A stretch of 64,000 nucleotides of DNA from JACKOB01 sp024234575 (GTDB taxonomy: Bacteria; Pseudomonadota; Gammaproteobacteria; Pseudomonadales; Oleiphilaceae). This document shows, piece by piece, positions 54,903-63,916 of this stretch; positions within the stretch are counted from its first letter, which is position 1; each line of letters opens with the position of its first letter. Location of the stretch: the NCBI GenBank assembly GCA_051208035.1, contig JBPJFZ010000012.1, forward strand, positions 118,209 through 182,208, in the 5' to 3' direction. A program made the translations under genes and the position numbers. A model generated the notes under the pieces. That model saw only the letters and a list, made by a program, of their open reading frames with translations. It made no database searches and had not been told where the DNA came from.

Positions 54903-54942
54903 AAGGTGCATTTGCATAAGCAACTGCACCTTTTATATTTTA
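54903..54942 (+). terminator. Intrinsic terminator between ccoG and ccoH
   Basis: AAGGTGCA (54903-54910) pairs with TGCACCTT (54925-54932), and an inner TTGC/GCAA stem with an ATAA loop extends it to 12 bp with one mismatch. TTATATTTTA follows. Confidence 0.8.
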
Positions 54943-55004
54943 CATTACTAGTTTTTAGAAACATCCAGACACCCAAATGTCTTTATAACCGGAACACACA
55001 TTTT

Positions 55005-55508
55005 ATGCAAAACAAAGCGATTAAGCCTTGGCACCAACAACCTTGGCTGTGGTTTCTTATCAGCATTCCGCTGGCTTCAGTAATACTTAGCTCAATCATG
55101 GTATTTAAGGCAATAGATGAACCTGACACGCTTATTAGTGCCAATTACTACAAAGATGGCCTGGCGATTAATAAAGATCTTTCTCTTGATAAGCATGCTC
55201 TGGATTCTGGTATGTCTGCCCAAATAACATCCAATGCACAAGGTACCGAAATTACGGTTGCCCTCGATGCAGGCACCGAAACTGCTCCCGAGACCATTAT
55301 TTTGAAATTAGAACACCCTACCCGCGCAAATAGCGACAAAACACTGCAATTAAGCAAGTCTGGAGACGTCTACAAAGTCGTTATTGCAGAGGCAATCGTA
55401 GGTAAACGCTACCTTACAATATCTTCAGTACAGAGCTTGTGGCAAATAAGAGGTGAGGCCAACTTCCCCAGTGAAAGTAGCACAACGATCTCGCCTACTA
55501 AATATTGA
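55005..55508 (+). CDS. ccoH: Cytochrome oxidase assembly protein CcoH (FixH)
   Basis: Single-helix membrane protein (helix WLWFLISIPLASVILSSIMV) with a periplasmic FixH domain, needed for cbb3 oxidase maturation. I chose the ATG at 55005 (MQNKAIKPWHQQPW), giving 167 residues; the frame is open for 33 codons upstream, but that part overlaps the ccoG terminator hairpin. The conserved ANYYKDGLAINKD region follows the helix. It is 15 bases upstream of ccoI. Confidence 0.93.
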   Translation: MQNKAIKPWHQQPWLWFLISIPLASVILSSIMVFKAIDEPDTLISANYYKDGLAINKDLSLDKHALDSGMSAQITSNAQGTEITVALDAGTETAPETIILKLEHPTRANSDKTLQLSKSGDVYKVVIAEAIVGKRYLTISSVQSLWQIRGEANFPSESSTTISPTKY

Positions 55509-55523
55509 TAATCGTGACCTAAG

Positions 55524-58001
55524 ATGACAACAACTAATTGTTATCATTGCGGTGCAATAGTTCCCGAAAACGTTGCCATCAACTTTGACCACAATGGTAT
55601 TGAGTGTAGTTTTTGCTGCCATGGCTGTGAAGCCGTCGCTCACTCCATTTTGACTAGCAACTTAGACACTTATTATATTCAACGCAGCGAAAGCGCTATT
55701 ACGCCGAAAGCCATCTCGGCACAAGCCGAAACAGAACTCCGCCTGTTTGACCGCGAGGATATTGCAAAAGACTACATCACATTCAGTGAAAGCCCTGACA
55801 AAACCGCGCAAGCCAGCGTAGAACTGTTTATCGAAGGCATAACCTGCGCGGCTTGTATCTGGCTAATCGAAAAACACATAAGCAGGCAACCGGGAGTGAT
55901 CAGCATTCATATCAATCACTCCAATCAGAGGGCTAATCTAACCTGGCAGCCTGATCAAATAAAATTCAGTGAATTATTACTCGAAATATCCCGAATAGGA
56001 TACTCCGCCAAACCTTTTATTTTTGACGAGCTGCAAAAATATCAAGCGAAGGAAAAAAAGCAGGCCATTTTAAGAATCGGGTTGGCTGGAATCGGCACAA
56101 TGCAAAATATGATGCTTGCTGTGCCCCTTTACATTGGCGCAAGCTCTGGGATAACAGATGAATTCCAAATGTTTTTCCGCTGGGTTAGCTTATTAATAGC
56201 CACACCGGTTGTATTTTACTCGGCACGACCATTCTTCAAAGCAGCGATACGCGACTTTAAAACGCGTCATTTAACCATGGACGTGCCAGTTTCAATCGCG
56301 ATATTTATAGCCTACCTCGCCAGCGCAATTGTAACCGTAAGCGGCGGCAAAGACGTATATTTTGATTCGGTATGCATGTTCACCTTCTTTCTATTGATAG
56401 GTCGTTATTTAGAAATGAACACGCGGTTTAAAGCCTCCGAAGGCTTGAAAAGGCTCAACACACTGCTACCGACGTCTGCGTCTTTGGTCGCTTTGGATGG
56501 AACCGAAAGCACTGTACCAATTAAAGATCTGGTGCGGGGAAACCGTGTTATGGTGCGAGCAGGAGATAATATTCCCTGCGACGGCCAAGTTCTCGATGGC
56601 TCATCCAGCGTCGATGAATCTGCACTTACCGGTGAATTTTTTCCCGTAGCAAAAACCATAAATGCCAATGTTACTGCCGGAACCACCAACATCGATTCCC
56701 CTCTACTCATTGAAGTTGCAAGAACAGGTAAAGACACCCGAATAGCTTCGATTCTCACGCTCATGCAAGCGGCGATGACTAACAAAGGTAGCGTTGCTGT
56801 TGCAGCAGACAGAGTTGCGGCCTATTTCGTAGCCTTTATTCTTTTTTCAGCAACAGCTGTCGGCACGTTTTGGTACATCAATGACCCTGCAAGTGCATTT
56901 GATATTGTATTGGCCGTATTGGTTGTGACTTGTCCATGTGCGCTATCATTAGCTACTCCAACTGCGCTCACAGCTGCGATGGACAAGATGAGAACGGAAG
57001 GCATATTAGTATTAAGGTCACATGTAATAGACGCGTTAGCCAAAGCTTCTCATGTCTATCTTGACAAAACAGGCACATTGACCGAGGGCCAGCTAAAAAT
57101 TGTAAAGACCACGCTGTTTAACGGTACAACAGTAGAACACGCCCTTTCTCTGGCCAGTGCGTTAGAGTCGACCTCTAAGCACCCTATTGCATCGGCATTT
57201 CGACGACATACATCAACCCTTGAAAGTACTACACCGGGCAATAGAGAAACACAGGTTTTCCTCGCACATCTCAAACACACACCCGGGCTTGGCATTGAGG
57301 CTAGGCTTCTTGCGGAAGATAGCAGCCAGGCAGCCGTCGAAAGTATTCGCATTGGTAGCCGCCGGTTTGTGGAAGAAATCATTAAAAGCGTTGTCACGCT
57401 TCCTGACGAAACAACTACGACGCTTTATCTGGCCGGTTCTGTTTCAGGACTTATGGCTGCTTTTGAAGTCACAGACAAAGTCAGAGATAGCGCACCGGCG
57501 ATGTTGCAACAATGCGCCGACTTGAATATTAAGACGACTTTGCTCAGTGGCGACAACCTTGCATCTGTCACAAGTATTGCGCATACCCTAAACATTCAAG
57601 ATACAGTCGCCAATGCGTCTCCAGAAGATAAACTTCGTCATATTCGAGAACGACAATCTTCGGTAACTCAATCCGTTATGGTAGGAGACGGCATCAATGA
57701 TTTACCGGTGATGGCTGCCGCTGACATATCTATTGCCATGGCCAATGCGGCCGACATCAACAAAATAAACGCTGATGCTGTGATGCTGCGTAACGATCTG
57801 AAGCTGGTACCAAGAGCGATTGTTTTATCTCAAAAAACCCAACGCATTATAGTCATGAATTTAGCCTGGGCATTTGCTTACAATGCAACTGCATTGCCCT
57901 TGGCTGCATGCGGTTTGATTCCACCATTTTTGGCTGCGGCCGGTATGTCTATAAGCTCAATGGTGGTTGTTCTCAACTCGTTACGAATTAAAAAAGGATA
58001 G
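55524..58001 (+). CDS. ccoI: Copper-exporting P-type ATPase CcoI (FixI)
   Basis: P1B-type ATPase delivering copper for the CuB site of cbb3 oxidase. 825 residues: an N-terminal metal-binding domain with several cysteines (CYHCG; CSFCCHGCEA), an HMA domain with CxxC (GITCAACI), eight membrane helices with the CPC ion motif (CPCALSLATP), the phosphorylation site DKTGT and the hinge GDGIND. The extra N-terminal Cys-rich domain is typical of FixI/CcoI and separates it from CopA. Confidence 0.97.
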   Translation: MTTTNCYHCGAIVPENVAINFDHNGIECSFCCHGCEAVAHSILTSNLDTYYIQRSESAITPKAISAQAETELRLFDREDIAKDYITFSESPDKTAQASVELFIEGITCAACIWLIEKHISRQPGVISIHINHSNQRANLTWQPDQIKFSELLLEISRIGYSAKPFIFDELQKYQAKEKKQAILRIGLAGIGTMQNMMLAVPLYIGASSGITDEFQMFFRWVSLLIATPVVFYSARPFFKAAIRDFKTRHLTMDVPVSIAIFIAYLASAIVTVSGGKDVYFDSVCMFTFFLLIGRYLEMNTRFKASEGLKRLNTLLPTSASLVALDGTESTVPIKDLVRGNRVMVRAGDNIPCDGQVLDGSSSVDESALTGEFFPVAKTINANVTAGTTNIDSPLLIEVARTGKDTRIASILTLMQAAMTNKGSVAVAADRVAAYFVAFILFSATAVGTFWYINDPASAFDIVLAVLVVTCPCALSLATPTALTAAMDKMRTEGILVLRSHVIDALAKASHVYLDKTGTLTEGQLKIVKTTLFNGTTVEHALSLASALESTSKHPIASAFRRHTSTLESTTPGNRETQVFLAHLKHTPGLGIEARLLAEDSSQAAVESIRIGSRRFVEEIIKSVVTLPDETTTTLYLAGSVSGLMAAFEVTDKVRDSAPAMLQQCADLNIKTTLLSGDNLASVTSIAHTLNIQDTVANASPEDKLRHIRERQSSVTQSVMVGDGINDLPVMAAADISIAMANAADINKINADAVMLRNDLKLVPRAIVLSQKTQRIIVMNLAWAFAYNATALPLAACGLIPPFLAAAGMSISSMVVVLNSLRIKKG

Positions 58002-58008
58002 CGTCACC

Positions 58009-58215
58009 ATGGAAATACTATATGTGTTGATCCCACTATCTATTGTGCTTCTTTCGATTGCGATCTGGTTTTTGAGCTGGGCGATTAAATCCGGCCAGTT
58101 TGATGACCTGGAGGGACCGGCACACAGAATTCTTTTTGAGGATGATGAAGGCATGATCCCCAAAAAAACGCCAACCACCGCTAACAGCAAAGAACACAGC
58201 AACACAAATGACTGA
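58009..58215 (+). CDS. ccoS: Cytochrome oxidase maturation protein CcoS
   Basis: Single-helix protein of 68 residues (MEILYVLIPLSIVLLSIAIW), followed by the family signature GQFDDLEGPAHRILFEDD. It is required for heme b and copper insertion into CcoN. The ATG at 58009 follows ccoI by 7 bases; a longer upstream frame overlaps ccoI and does not fit the family. Overlaps the next gene by 8 bases. Confidence 0.95.
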   Translation: MEILYVLIPLSIVLLSIAIWFLSWAIKSGQFDDLEGPAHRILFEDDEGMIPKKTPTTANSKEHSNTND

Positions 58216-58879
58216 AACACTGCCAATTATTTCAGCGTTTATCATAGGCCTGATGGGATCGGCACACTGTATTGGCATGTGTGGCGGTATTTCGAGCGCT
58301 CTGTCACTATCTATTCCAACCGGCAATAATTTTAGAACCCGACAAACAACCATCCTACTGTGCTATAACGTTGGACGCATAGCTAGTTATGGCATAGCTG
58401 GACTACTCGCCGGAACCCTGTTTACTCTGGCAAATTTCCAGACACATGCATTAAGCTGGATTCCACGGTTGTTAGCTGGCCTGTTCATGATTGCGATGGG
58501 TCTATACCTTACTGGATGGTGGCAGGGCCTGGTCAAAGTAGAAAAATTTGGACAAATATTGTGGAAGCACATCGAACCCTATGGGCGTAAGCTCATGCCG
58601 GCCAAAACTCCCAGTAGAGCATTCCTATTAGGAATGGTTTGGGGTTGGCTGCCTTGCGGCCTTGTGTACTCAACACTTATACTTGCAGCTGGCCAATCCA
58701 GCCCTGGCGCCGCGGCCATGACAATGCTTAGTTTTGGCGCAGGTACAATACCAGCAGTATTGGGCGTTGGCTATTTATCCCGCCAGTTAAACCAGTTAAA
58801 AAACAATAAACTTTTTCCAATTCTAACGGGTTGTGCCGTTATTGCTTTTGGCATCTGGACACTCCCAATACCCCGGTAG
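58208..58879 (+). CDS. Sulfite exporter TauE/SafE-family membrane protein of the cco cluster
   Basis: 223-residue membrane protein with about six helices of the DsbD-transmembrane-like/TauE-SafE family. Its conserved SAHCIGMCGG in helix 1 and WGWLPCGLVYSTL in the second half hold the paired cysteines of this group. It is regularly found after ccoS, where it is thought to help copper or thiol handling during oxidase assembly; its exact role is not settled. It overlaps ccoS by 8 bases. Confidence 0.87.
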   Translation: MTETLPIISAFIIGLMGSAHCIGMCGGISSALSLSIPTGNNFRTRQTTILLCYNVGRIASYGIAGLLAGTLFTLANFQTHALSWIPRLLAGLFMIAMGLYLTGWWQGLVKVEKFGQILWKHIEPYGRKLMPAKTPSRAFLLGMVWGWLPCGLVYSTLILAAGQSSPGAAAMTMLSFGAGTIPAVLGVGYLSRQLNQLKNNKLFPILTGCAVIAFGIWTLPIPR

Positions 58880-58925
58880 CAAGACACGCTTAATCAGGGT
58901 ATCTGTGGGCGTGCATTTAATGCTA

Positions 58926-58966
58926 TTGACAGGAATCAAACCCTGACACGTAAAATAGATTACACT
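58926..58966 (+). promoter_or_regulatory. ANR/FNR-type box and -10 element of hemN
   Basis: TTGAC-AGGA-ATCAA (58926-58939) matches TTGAT-N4-ATCAA at 9 of 10 positions. A -10-like TACACT (58961-58966) lies 31 bases downstream centre to centre, nearly the same geometry as at ccoN. Confidence 0.7.
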
Positions 58967-59001
58967 GTAACTCTCTAATTCAATTGCGAACGACTATCAT
59001 T

Positions 59002-60390
59002 ATGACCGCTCATCAACCTCTTTGGAACGAATCCCTGATAAGACGCTACGACCTGTCAGGCCCAAGATACACCTCATACCCAACTGCAGTACAGTTTGCA
59101 GAATCCTTTGGCAGTAAAGACTGCGAAAAGGCAGCGGAGGATGTTAAAGCGAGCCTCGAGCCATTATCACTTTACGTGCACCTGCCTTTTTGCGCTCACG
59201 TCTGCTATTACTGCGCCTGTAACAAGGTAATTACGAAACATAGAGACAAAGCGCAACCTTATCTGGACAGATTATACAAAGATATCACCGCTCAAGCTGA
59301 GTTATTTTCCGGTAACAGGCAGGTGCAGCAGTTGCACTGGGGCGGTGGTACACCTACGTTTATCTCCGAAGAACAGATGGTTGAACTTATGCGCCAGCTA
59401 CGTTCAAACTTCAATTTATTAGATGATGACAGTGGCGATTACTCAATAGAAATCGATCCACGGGAGGCATCTCTTTCCGTATTAAAAACATTAAGAGAGA
59501 TAGGTTTTAATCGCGTCAGTCTTGGCGTACAAGACTTCGAGCCCACCGTTCAAAAAGCGGTCAATCGGGTGCAGTCAGAGCAAGAGACCAAGTTTGTTTT
59601 AGATACATCCCGAGAGTTAGGGTTTAAATCTATCAATATGGACTTGATTTACGGGCTACCCTTTCAAACACCGGAGACATTTCGGAATACACTGGAAAAA
59701 GTGCTGGTTATGTCACCAGACAGGTTATCTGTATTCAACTATGCACACATGCCACACCGCTTTATGCCGCAGCGACGCATCAATGAAAACGACCTGCCGA
59801 CGCCAGACCAGAAATTGACCATACTGCACGAAACAATCGAGCGCCTGATAGATGCTGGGTACGAGTATATTGGTATGGATCATTTCGCCAAGCCTGATGA
59901 TGAACTGGCCGTCGCTCAAAGAAATGGAAAACTGCATCGCAATTTCCAGGGTTATACCACGCATAAAGATTGCGATTTAGTGAGTATGGGGGTTTCATCT
60001 ATCAGTCAGGTGGGTATGTCCTACTATCAAAACCATCACGATATCGAAGCATATATGCAGGCAATCGACAACGAACAGTTGCCGGTTAAAAGAGGTGTAT
60101 GGCTGACAACAGATGACTTCATTCGAAAAGACCTGATAATGCAGCTGATCTGCCATTTTGAGCTAGACGTTAAAAAATTCGAGGCAGATCACAAACTACA
60201 ATTTGATACTTACTTTAAAGACGAACTGGCTCGTCTAAAAGGCTTTGCAGGTGATGGACTGGTAGATTTAACGCCTGAAAAAATAACGGTAAAAGATAGC
60301 GGTCGATTACTAATTAGAGCAATCTGCCAGGTCTTTGATAGCTACATCCCCGCCACTGCCAAGCCCCAGGGTTACTCCAGAATCATCTAA
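59002..60390 (+). CDS. hemN: Oxygen-independent coproporphyrinogen III oxidase HemN
   Basis: Radical-SAM enzyme making protoporphyrinogen IX without O2, supplying heme under low oxygen. 462 residues; the 4Fe-4S site is C-x3-C-x2-C (PFCAHVCYYCAC), followed by the SAM-binding WGGGTPTF and the C-terminal HemN domain. The ATG at 59002 (MTAHQPLWNESLIRRYD) fits the family better than a TTG at 58984. The ANR-type box upstream fits anaerobic or micro-oxic induction together with the neighbouring cbb3 genes. Confidence 0.97.
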   Translation: MTAHQPLWNESLIRRYDLSGPRYTSYPTAVQFAESFGSKDCEKAAEDVKASLEPLSLYVHLPFCAHVCYYCACNKVITKHRDKAQPYLDRLYKDITAQAELFSGNRQVQQLHWGGGTPTFISEEQMVELMRQLRSNFNLLDDDSGDYSIEIDPREASLSVLKTLREIGFNRVSLGVQDFEPTVQKAVNRVQSEQETKFVLDTSRELGFKSINMDLIYGLPFQTPETFRNTLEKVLVMSPDRLSVFNYAHMPHRFMPQRRINENDLPTPDQKLTILHETIERLIDAGYEYIGMDHFAKPDDELAVAQRNGKLHRNFQGYTTHKDCDLVSMGVSSISQVGMSYYQNHHDIEAYMQAIDNEQLPVKRGVWLTTDDFIRKDLIMQLICHFELDVKKFEADHKLQFDTYFKDELARLKGFAGDGLVDLTPEKITVKDSGRLLIRAICQVFDSYIPATAKPQGYSRII

Positions 60391-60419
60391 GAATTCTGCG
60401 AACTTCGCTGTGGATCAAC

Positions 60420-60438
60420 GCCGGGCCATAAGCCCGGC
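60420..60438. terminator. Hairpin between hemN and ttcA
   Basis: GCCGGGC (60420-60426) and GCCCGGC (60432-60438) form a perfect 7-bp GC stem with a 5-base loop between converging genes. No T-run directly follows on either strand. Confidence 0.5.
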
Positions 60439-60465
60439 AGATTGAAGTTAGATTTTAAACAACTA

Positions 60466-61377
60466 TCAAGAGTGACTCGGCATTATCTCTAAAATTTGCA
60501 CCATGTTATCCACTGGCGAGGAGCTAGAGTGTGAAATGGTTTGATCTAATTCATACTCGTACTCTTTCCGTTCACCGGTACGGTCAAGTTGCAACGTTTC
60601 AAAATCAAATAACTGGGTATCGGCTAATTGAGAGGGTGCTACATTTTGCAATGCGCCGAAAATCGATTCGACCCGCGACGGGTGCTCTTTCTCCCAGGCG
60701 ACCAACATTTGTTTAATTGCCTGACGCTGGAGGTTTTCTTGTGAACCACATAGGTTACAAGGAATAATCGGAAACTCCATAATCTCAGCATAAGCCTTGA
60801 TGTCTTTTTCACGACAATAGGCCAATGGGCGAATCAAAACGTTTCGTTTATCGTCAGAAAGCAACTTCGGTGGCATGGCAGATAATCGCGCCCCGTAAAA
60901 CATATTCAAAAACATCGTTTCAACAATGTCATCTTTATGATGCCCTAGTGCCAGCTTATTGGCGCCAATGTCCTCCGCAAACGAATACAAAGTACCTCGT
61001 CTGAGCCGGGAGCACAGCGAACAGGTAGTTTTACCTTCGGGAATCTTCGATTTGACAATTGAGTAGGTGTCCCGATCGACGATGTAATACTCAATTCCGA
61101 GCTTACTAAGATAGTCAGGCAGAACGTGTTCAGGAAAACCGGGCTGTTTCTGATCAAGGTTAACCGCAATAAGCTCGAATTTTATAGGGGCATTAATTTG
61201 CAGACTCATCAAAATGCTAAGCAAAGTATAACTATCAGCGCCACCGGACAGGCAGACCATTATACGATCACCATCTTCGATCATATTAAAATCCGAAATT
61301 GCCCGCCCCACTCCACTTCGCAATTTCTTCTGCAATTTGTTGAATTCGTACTTTGCAGCACCCACTAAATCTTGCAT
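60466..61377 (-). CDS. ttcA: tRNA 2-thiocytidine synthetase TtcA
   Basis: ATP- and Fe-S-dependent enzyme thiolating cytidine 32 of certain tRNAs. 303 residues with the PP-loop SGGADS at 44-49, the cluster/active-site cysteines CSLC and CNLC, and the family stretch LALGHHKDDIVETMFLNMFYGA. GAGG lies 5 bases before the ATG at 61377. The low-oxygen gene hemN converges on it; a link to FNR is not visible in the sequence. Confidence 0.95.
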   Translation of the reverse strand: MQDLVGAAKYEFNKLQKKLRSGVGRAISDFNMIEDGDRIMVCLSGGADSYTLLSILMSLQINAPIKFELIAVNLDQKQPGFPEHVLPDYLSKLGIEYYIVDRDTYSIVKSKIPEGKTTCSLCSRLRRGTLYSFAEDIGANKLALGHHKDDIVETMFLNMFYGARLSAMPPKLLSDDKRNVLIRPLAYCREKDIKAYAEIMEFPIIPCNLCGSQENLQRQAIKQMLVAWEKEHPSRVESIFGALQNVAPSQLADTQLFDFETLQLDRTGERKEYEYELDQTISHSSSSPVDNMVQILEIMPSHS

Positions 61378-61672
61378 TACAACCTCACAAAACTATCACC
61401 ACAGCGTCGTTAAACGCTTGATCAAAAATACACCGATAAAAGCTGGCGAATTCTCACATAAAACAAAGTATTTTTCAGCTTTTAATAATTATATCGATAT
61501 ACATTCACTAACCTGTCACACCATTCAGCCCACCCGCATAGATTAATCCTTTCACGCCTTGTAACACACATAAACTCTCGGAATTACTCACAATATTGGA
61601 AACAATCGATTATTTATTTAAACAAAAGAAGTTATACTAGCCACTGGATATGTATGACTGTAAGGACACGTT

Positions 61673-62281
61673 ATGAATACCGTTAAGATAGGAAAGCGGG
61701 AGCTCAACCGCCAAAACAACCAAAATTCCATATTAGATGCTGCAAGAGAGTGCTTTAGTGAGGCCGGATTTGATAAAGTAACTGTCAGAGACATTATTAG
61801 AAAGACCGGTTTAGCATCGGGAACTTTTTACAACTACTTCCCAGATAAACAATCAATTTTCTCGGCGCTCATTGAAGATTACCTCCAAAGGCTCAATGCC
61901 CACCTCAAAGAGTTCCGTAAAAACGCAAACACTCTTGAACAATTTATAAATAGCTCTTACCTTGCTATTTTTACTGCAATTGCCGAAGACCCAGTCATTT
62001 ACAAGCTAGTGCATGCAAATGATAAAATTGTCGAAGACATCTACGGCTCTTCAATTTTTGGCCTGGCTTTAAACTCCCTCGAGGGAGACATTAAAACTGC
62101 CATCGAAAGCAAAATCCTACCAAACCTGAATGTTGATTTCTTAGCCGCCTCTTTTTGTGGCGTTGGCTCAGAACTTGGACTGAAATTAGCGGAAACGGAT
62201 AGTGACCCCAAAAAAGCAGCATTTTTTGCCACTAAACTGTTTCTTGGCGGCCTTCATGAGATAGGCGCAGCTTCTAATTAA
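61673..62281 (+). CDS. TetR-family transcriptional regulator
   Basis: 202 residues: an N-terminal helix-turn-helix (VRDIIRKTGLASGTFYNYF at about 37-55) and a helical C-terminal ligand-binding domain of unknown specificity. AAGGA lies 6 bases before the ATG. No obvious partner gene lies beside it; the 295-base region upstream (to ttcA) is AT-rich, and I found no clear palindromic operator in it. Target genes cannot be named. Confidence 0.88.
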   Translation: MNTVKIGKRELNRQNNQNSILDAARECFSEAGFDKVTVRDIIRKTGLASGTFYNYFPDKQSIFSALIEDYLQRLNAHLKEFRKNANTLEQFINSSYLAIFTAIAEDPVIYKLVHANDKIVEDIYGSSIFGLALNSLEGDIKTAIESKILPNLNVDFLAASFCGVGSELGLKLAETDSDPKKAAFFATKLFLGGLHEIGAASN

Positions 62282-62289
62282 GCTGCGCC

Positions 62290-62326
62290 AAGGCTCGAGA
62301 TCAACCTCAATCAGATCTAGAGCCTT
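62290..62326. terminator. Bidirectional hairpin between the tetR-type and DUF547 genes
   Basis: AAGGCTCGAGATC (62290-62302) pairs with GATCTAGAGCCTT (62314-62326), a 13-bp stem with one mismatch and an 11-base loop, between converging genes. T-tracts are weak on both sides. Confidence 0.55.
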
Positions 62327-62337
62327 CCATTTCTAAA

Positions 62338-63138
62338 CTAAGGCTCATTCAAGGACCAGTTATACTCAAAAGAAACTTGCAGTCTCGTTAACTCCTGCTT
62401 AGTGTAAAGCAGGGGATCGTCTCGATAGCGAGATAAATGCTCCATGAGTGTATCCAGCGTTCCAAAGTCCTCACTATACCACTGATAGATTTTGGAGAGC
62501 ACTAACGTACTCCCACTGACACGAACCCCTTTAGAAGCGTTAATAAACTCTTTAGCCGCAGCGTCCAACTGTGCATCTCTGTTTTCAGCCGCGAACGCTC
62601 TCTTACCGATGTTCGGACATCCCATACTGGCGCAATTAACCACATAGTGTATTCGGTTATCTTTCCAGATGGGCCGGAGGATTCGATGCTCGATGTCATT
62701 TAGCGTTAACTCCTCCCCCATGACCGACGTGATTTTCTTGTCCCAAGGTCCAAATGAGAAAAATCCTCCGAGCTTAGCAATACTCTCAATGGGGTAATTA
62801 TCAAGTATTAACTGAATTGTTAACACATTATAAAAATTAACCCAAAAAGCAAATTGCTCGTTTCTATTCAACGAAGCAGGATCAACTGCAGCTAATCGTT
62901 TGATATAGTCATCCAAATCCTTTTTGTCTTGCTTGCTAACGGAAGCGTATTTAATAAGCCTGTTGCCATGACTATCTTCCAACGTATAGTTGGAAAGAAA
63001 ATCATCTAATACTTTATGATCAACTATTATTTTGCTCTCGACACTGTACCCTAGCCAGCGCTCCCAAAGATCAGCTTTTGGGGCAGCTTGAACTATACTG
63101 CTGGTTAATATAAAAACAATCCAAAGAACCTTTGGCAC
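62338..63138 (-). CDS. DUF547-domain secreted protein
   Basis: 266 residues from a GTG at 63138 (AGAGGG 6 bases upstream), starting (V)PKVLWIVFILTSSIVQA, a good signal peptide cleaved near QAAPK. A longer frame to a TTG at 63192 would bury the signal. The mature part matches DUF547: NEQFAFWVNFYNVLTIQLIL, GPWDKKITSV, LNDIEHRILRP and YVVNCASMGCPNI with its conserved cysteines. Function is not established. Its start is only 31 bases from that of the divergent J-domain gene. Confidence 0.85.
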   Translation of the reverse strand: MPKVLWIVFILTSSIVQAAPKADLWERWLGYSVESKIIVDHKVLDDFLSNYTLEDSHGNRLIKYASVSKQDKKDLDDYIKRLAAVDPASLNRNEQFAFWVNFYNVLTIQLILDNYPIESIAKLGGFFSFGPWDKKITSVMGEELTLNDIEHRILRPIWKDNRIHYVVNCASMGCPNIGKRAFAAENRDAQLDAAAKEFINASKGVRVSGSTLVLSKIYQWYSEDFGTLDTLMEHLSRYRDDPLLYTKQELTRLQVSFEYNWSLNEP

Positions 63139-63169
63139 AAGTAACCCTCTAATTTTTGAATTTATAAAA

Positions 63170-63859
63170 ATGGAAAACTCTAAGACTGGCAACTACAACA
63201 TAAGTTCCAACCGTTGCGATTGCGACACATCAATTCCGAACATATTTACTGCATTTAACCTGACCTTCTGCTCCGTAGTAAAGTCTTGGATAAAAGAACA
63301 AGCATCAGGCATCTCCGAGTACGAATTACTCAAACGATTAAAAGAAATAGACTCGCCATGGCACGAGTTGATCAATTTTGGTGACCCCAAGGCATTATTC
63401 CCTATACATTTCCTGTTATTCAATGCGCTTTATGAGTGGCAACATGAAGTGCAAGTGTTAGGTGAATATCAGTTAAGAGTTTCACCGCTGAATATAATAT
63501 TCAGTAGACAGCCAGAAAAAACCACAAACGTCGGTGACTACGACCATGTCCGTAATTTTTATCGAGATAAAAAAAATTTGTTTAGAACTTCATCAACCAA
63601 ATTAGACACTATGATGAATAACTTTTGGAACAGAGTAAGCCTTCAGCATAAAGTATTGAACGCTTTTAAAACTTTAGAAATAGACCATACAAAAGATTTG
63701 AAAAAAATTAAATTCGCCTATCGAAAAAAAATGACCGTTGAACATCCTGATAAAGGTGGATGCGTCAAAAGAGCTAGCGAACTAAATAATGCAATGTCTA
63801 CAATAAACAAATGGATTAAAATGCATTATGAATCGCGGCTTAATGATCACTCAATGTAG
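63170..63859 (+). CDS. DnaJ-related protein with C-terminal J domain
   Basis: 229 residues. The N-terminal two-thirds match the DNAJ-related family domain (LLKRLKEIDSPWHELIN; LFPIHFLLFNALYEWQ). The C-terminal J domain carries HPD in VEHPDKGG, preceded by helix II DLKKIKFAYRKK. The J domain at the C-terminus rather than the N-terminus suggests a specialised DnaK co-chaperone. The ATG at 63170 has no clear ribosome site. It is the last gene before the converging rRNA operon. Confidence 0.82.
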   Translation: MENSKTGNYNISSNRCDCDTSIPNIFTAFNLTFCSVVKSWIKEQASGISEYELLKRLKEIDSPWHELINFGDPKALFPIHFLLFNALYEWQHEVQVLGEYQLRVSPLNIIFSRQPEKTTNVGDYDHVRNFYRDKKNLFRTSSTKLDTMMNNFWNRVSLQHKVLNAFKTLEIDHTKDLKKIKFAYRKKMTVEHPDKGGCVKRASELNNAMSTINKWIKMHYESRLNDHSM

Positions 63860-63876
63860 ACAAAAAGATTCGCAAA

Positions 63877-63909
63877 CGAAAAAGGCCCTGCTATCACTAG
63901 CAGGGCCTT
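63877..63909 (-). terminator. rRNA operon terminator
   Basis: On the minus strand AAGGCCCTGCT, a 6-base loop, AGCAGGGCCTT, then TTT CG: a perfect 11-bp stem just after the 5S gene. It also lies right after the J-domain gene on the other strand. Confidence 0.92.
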
Positions 63910-63916
63910 CAATAAA

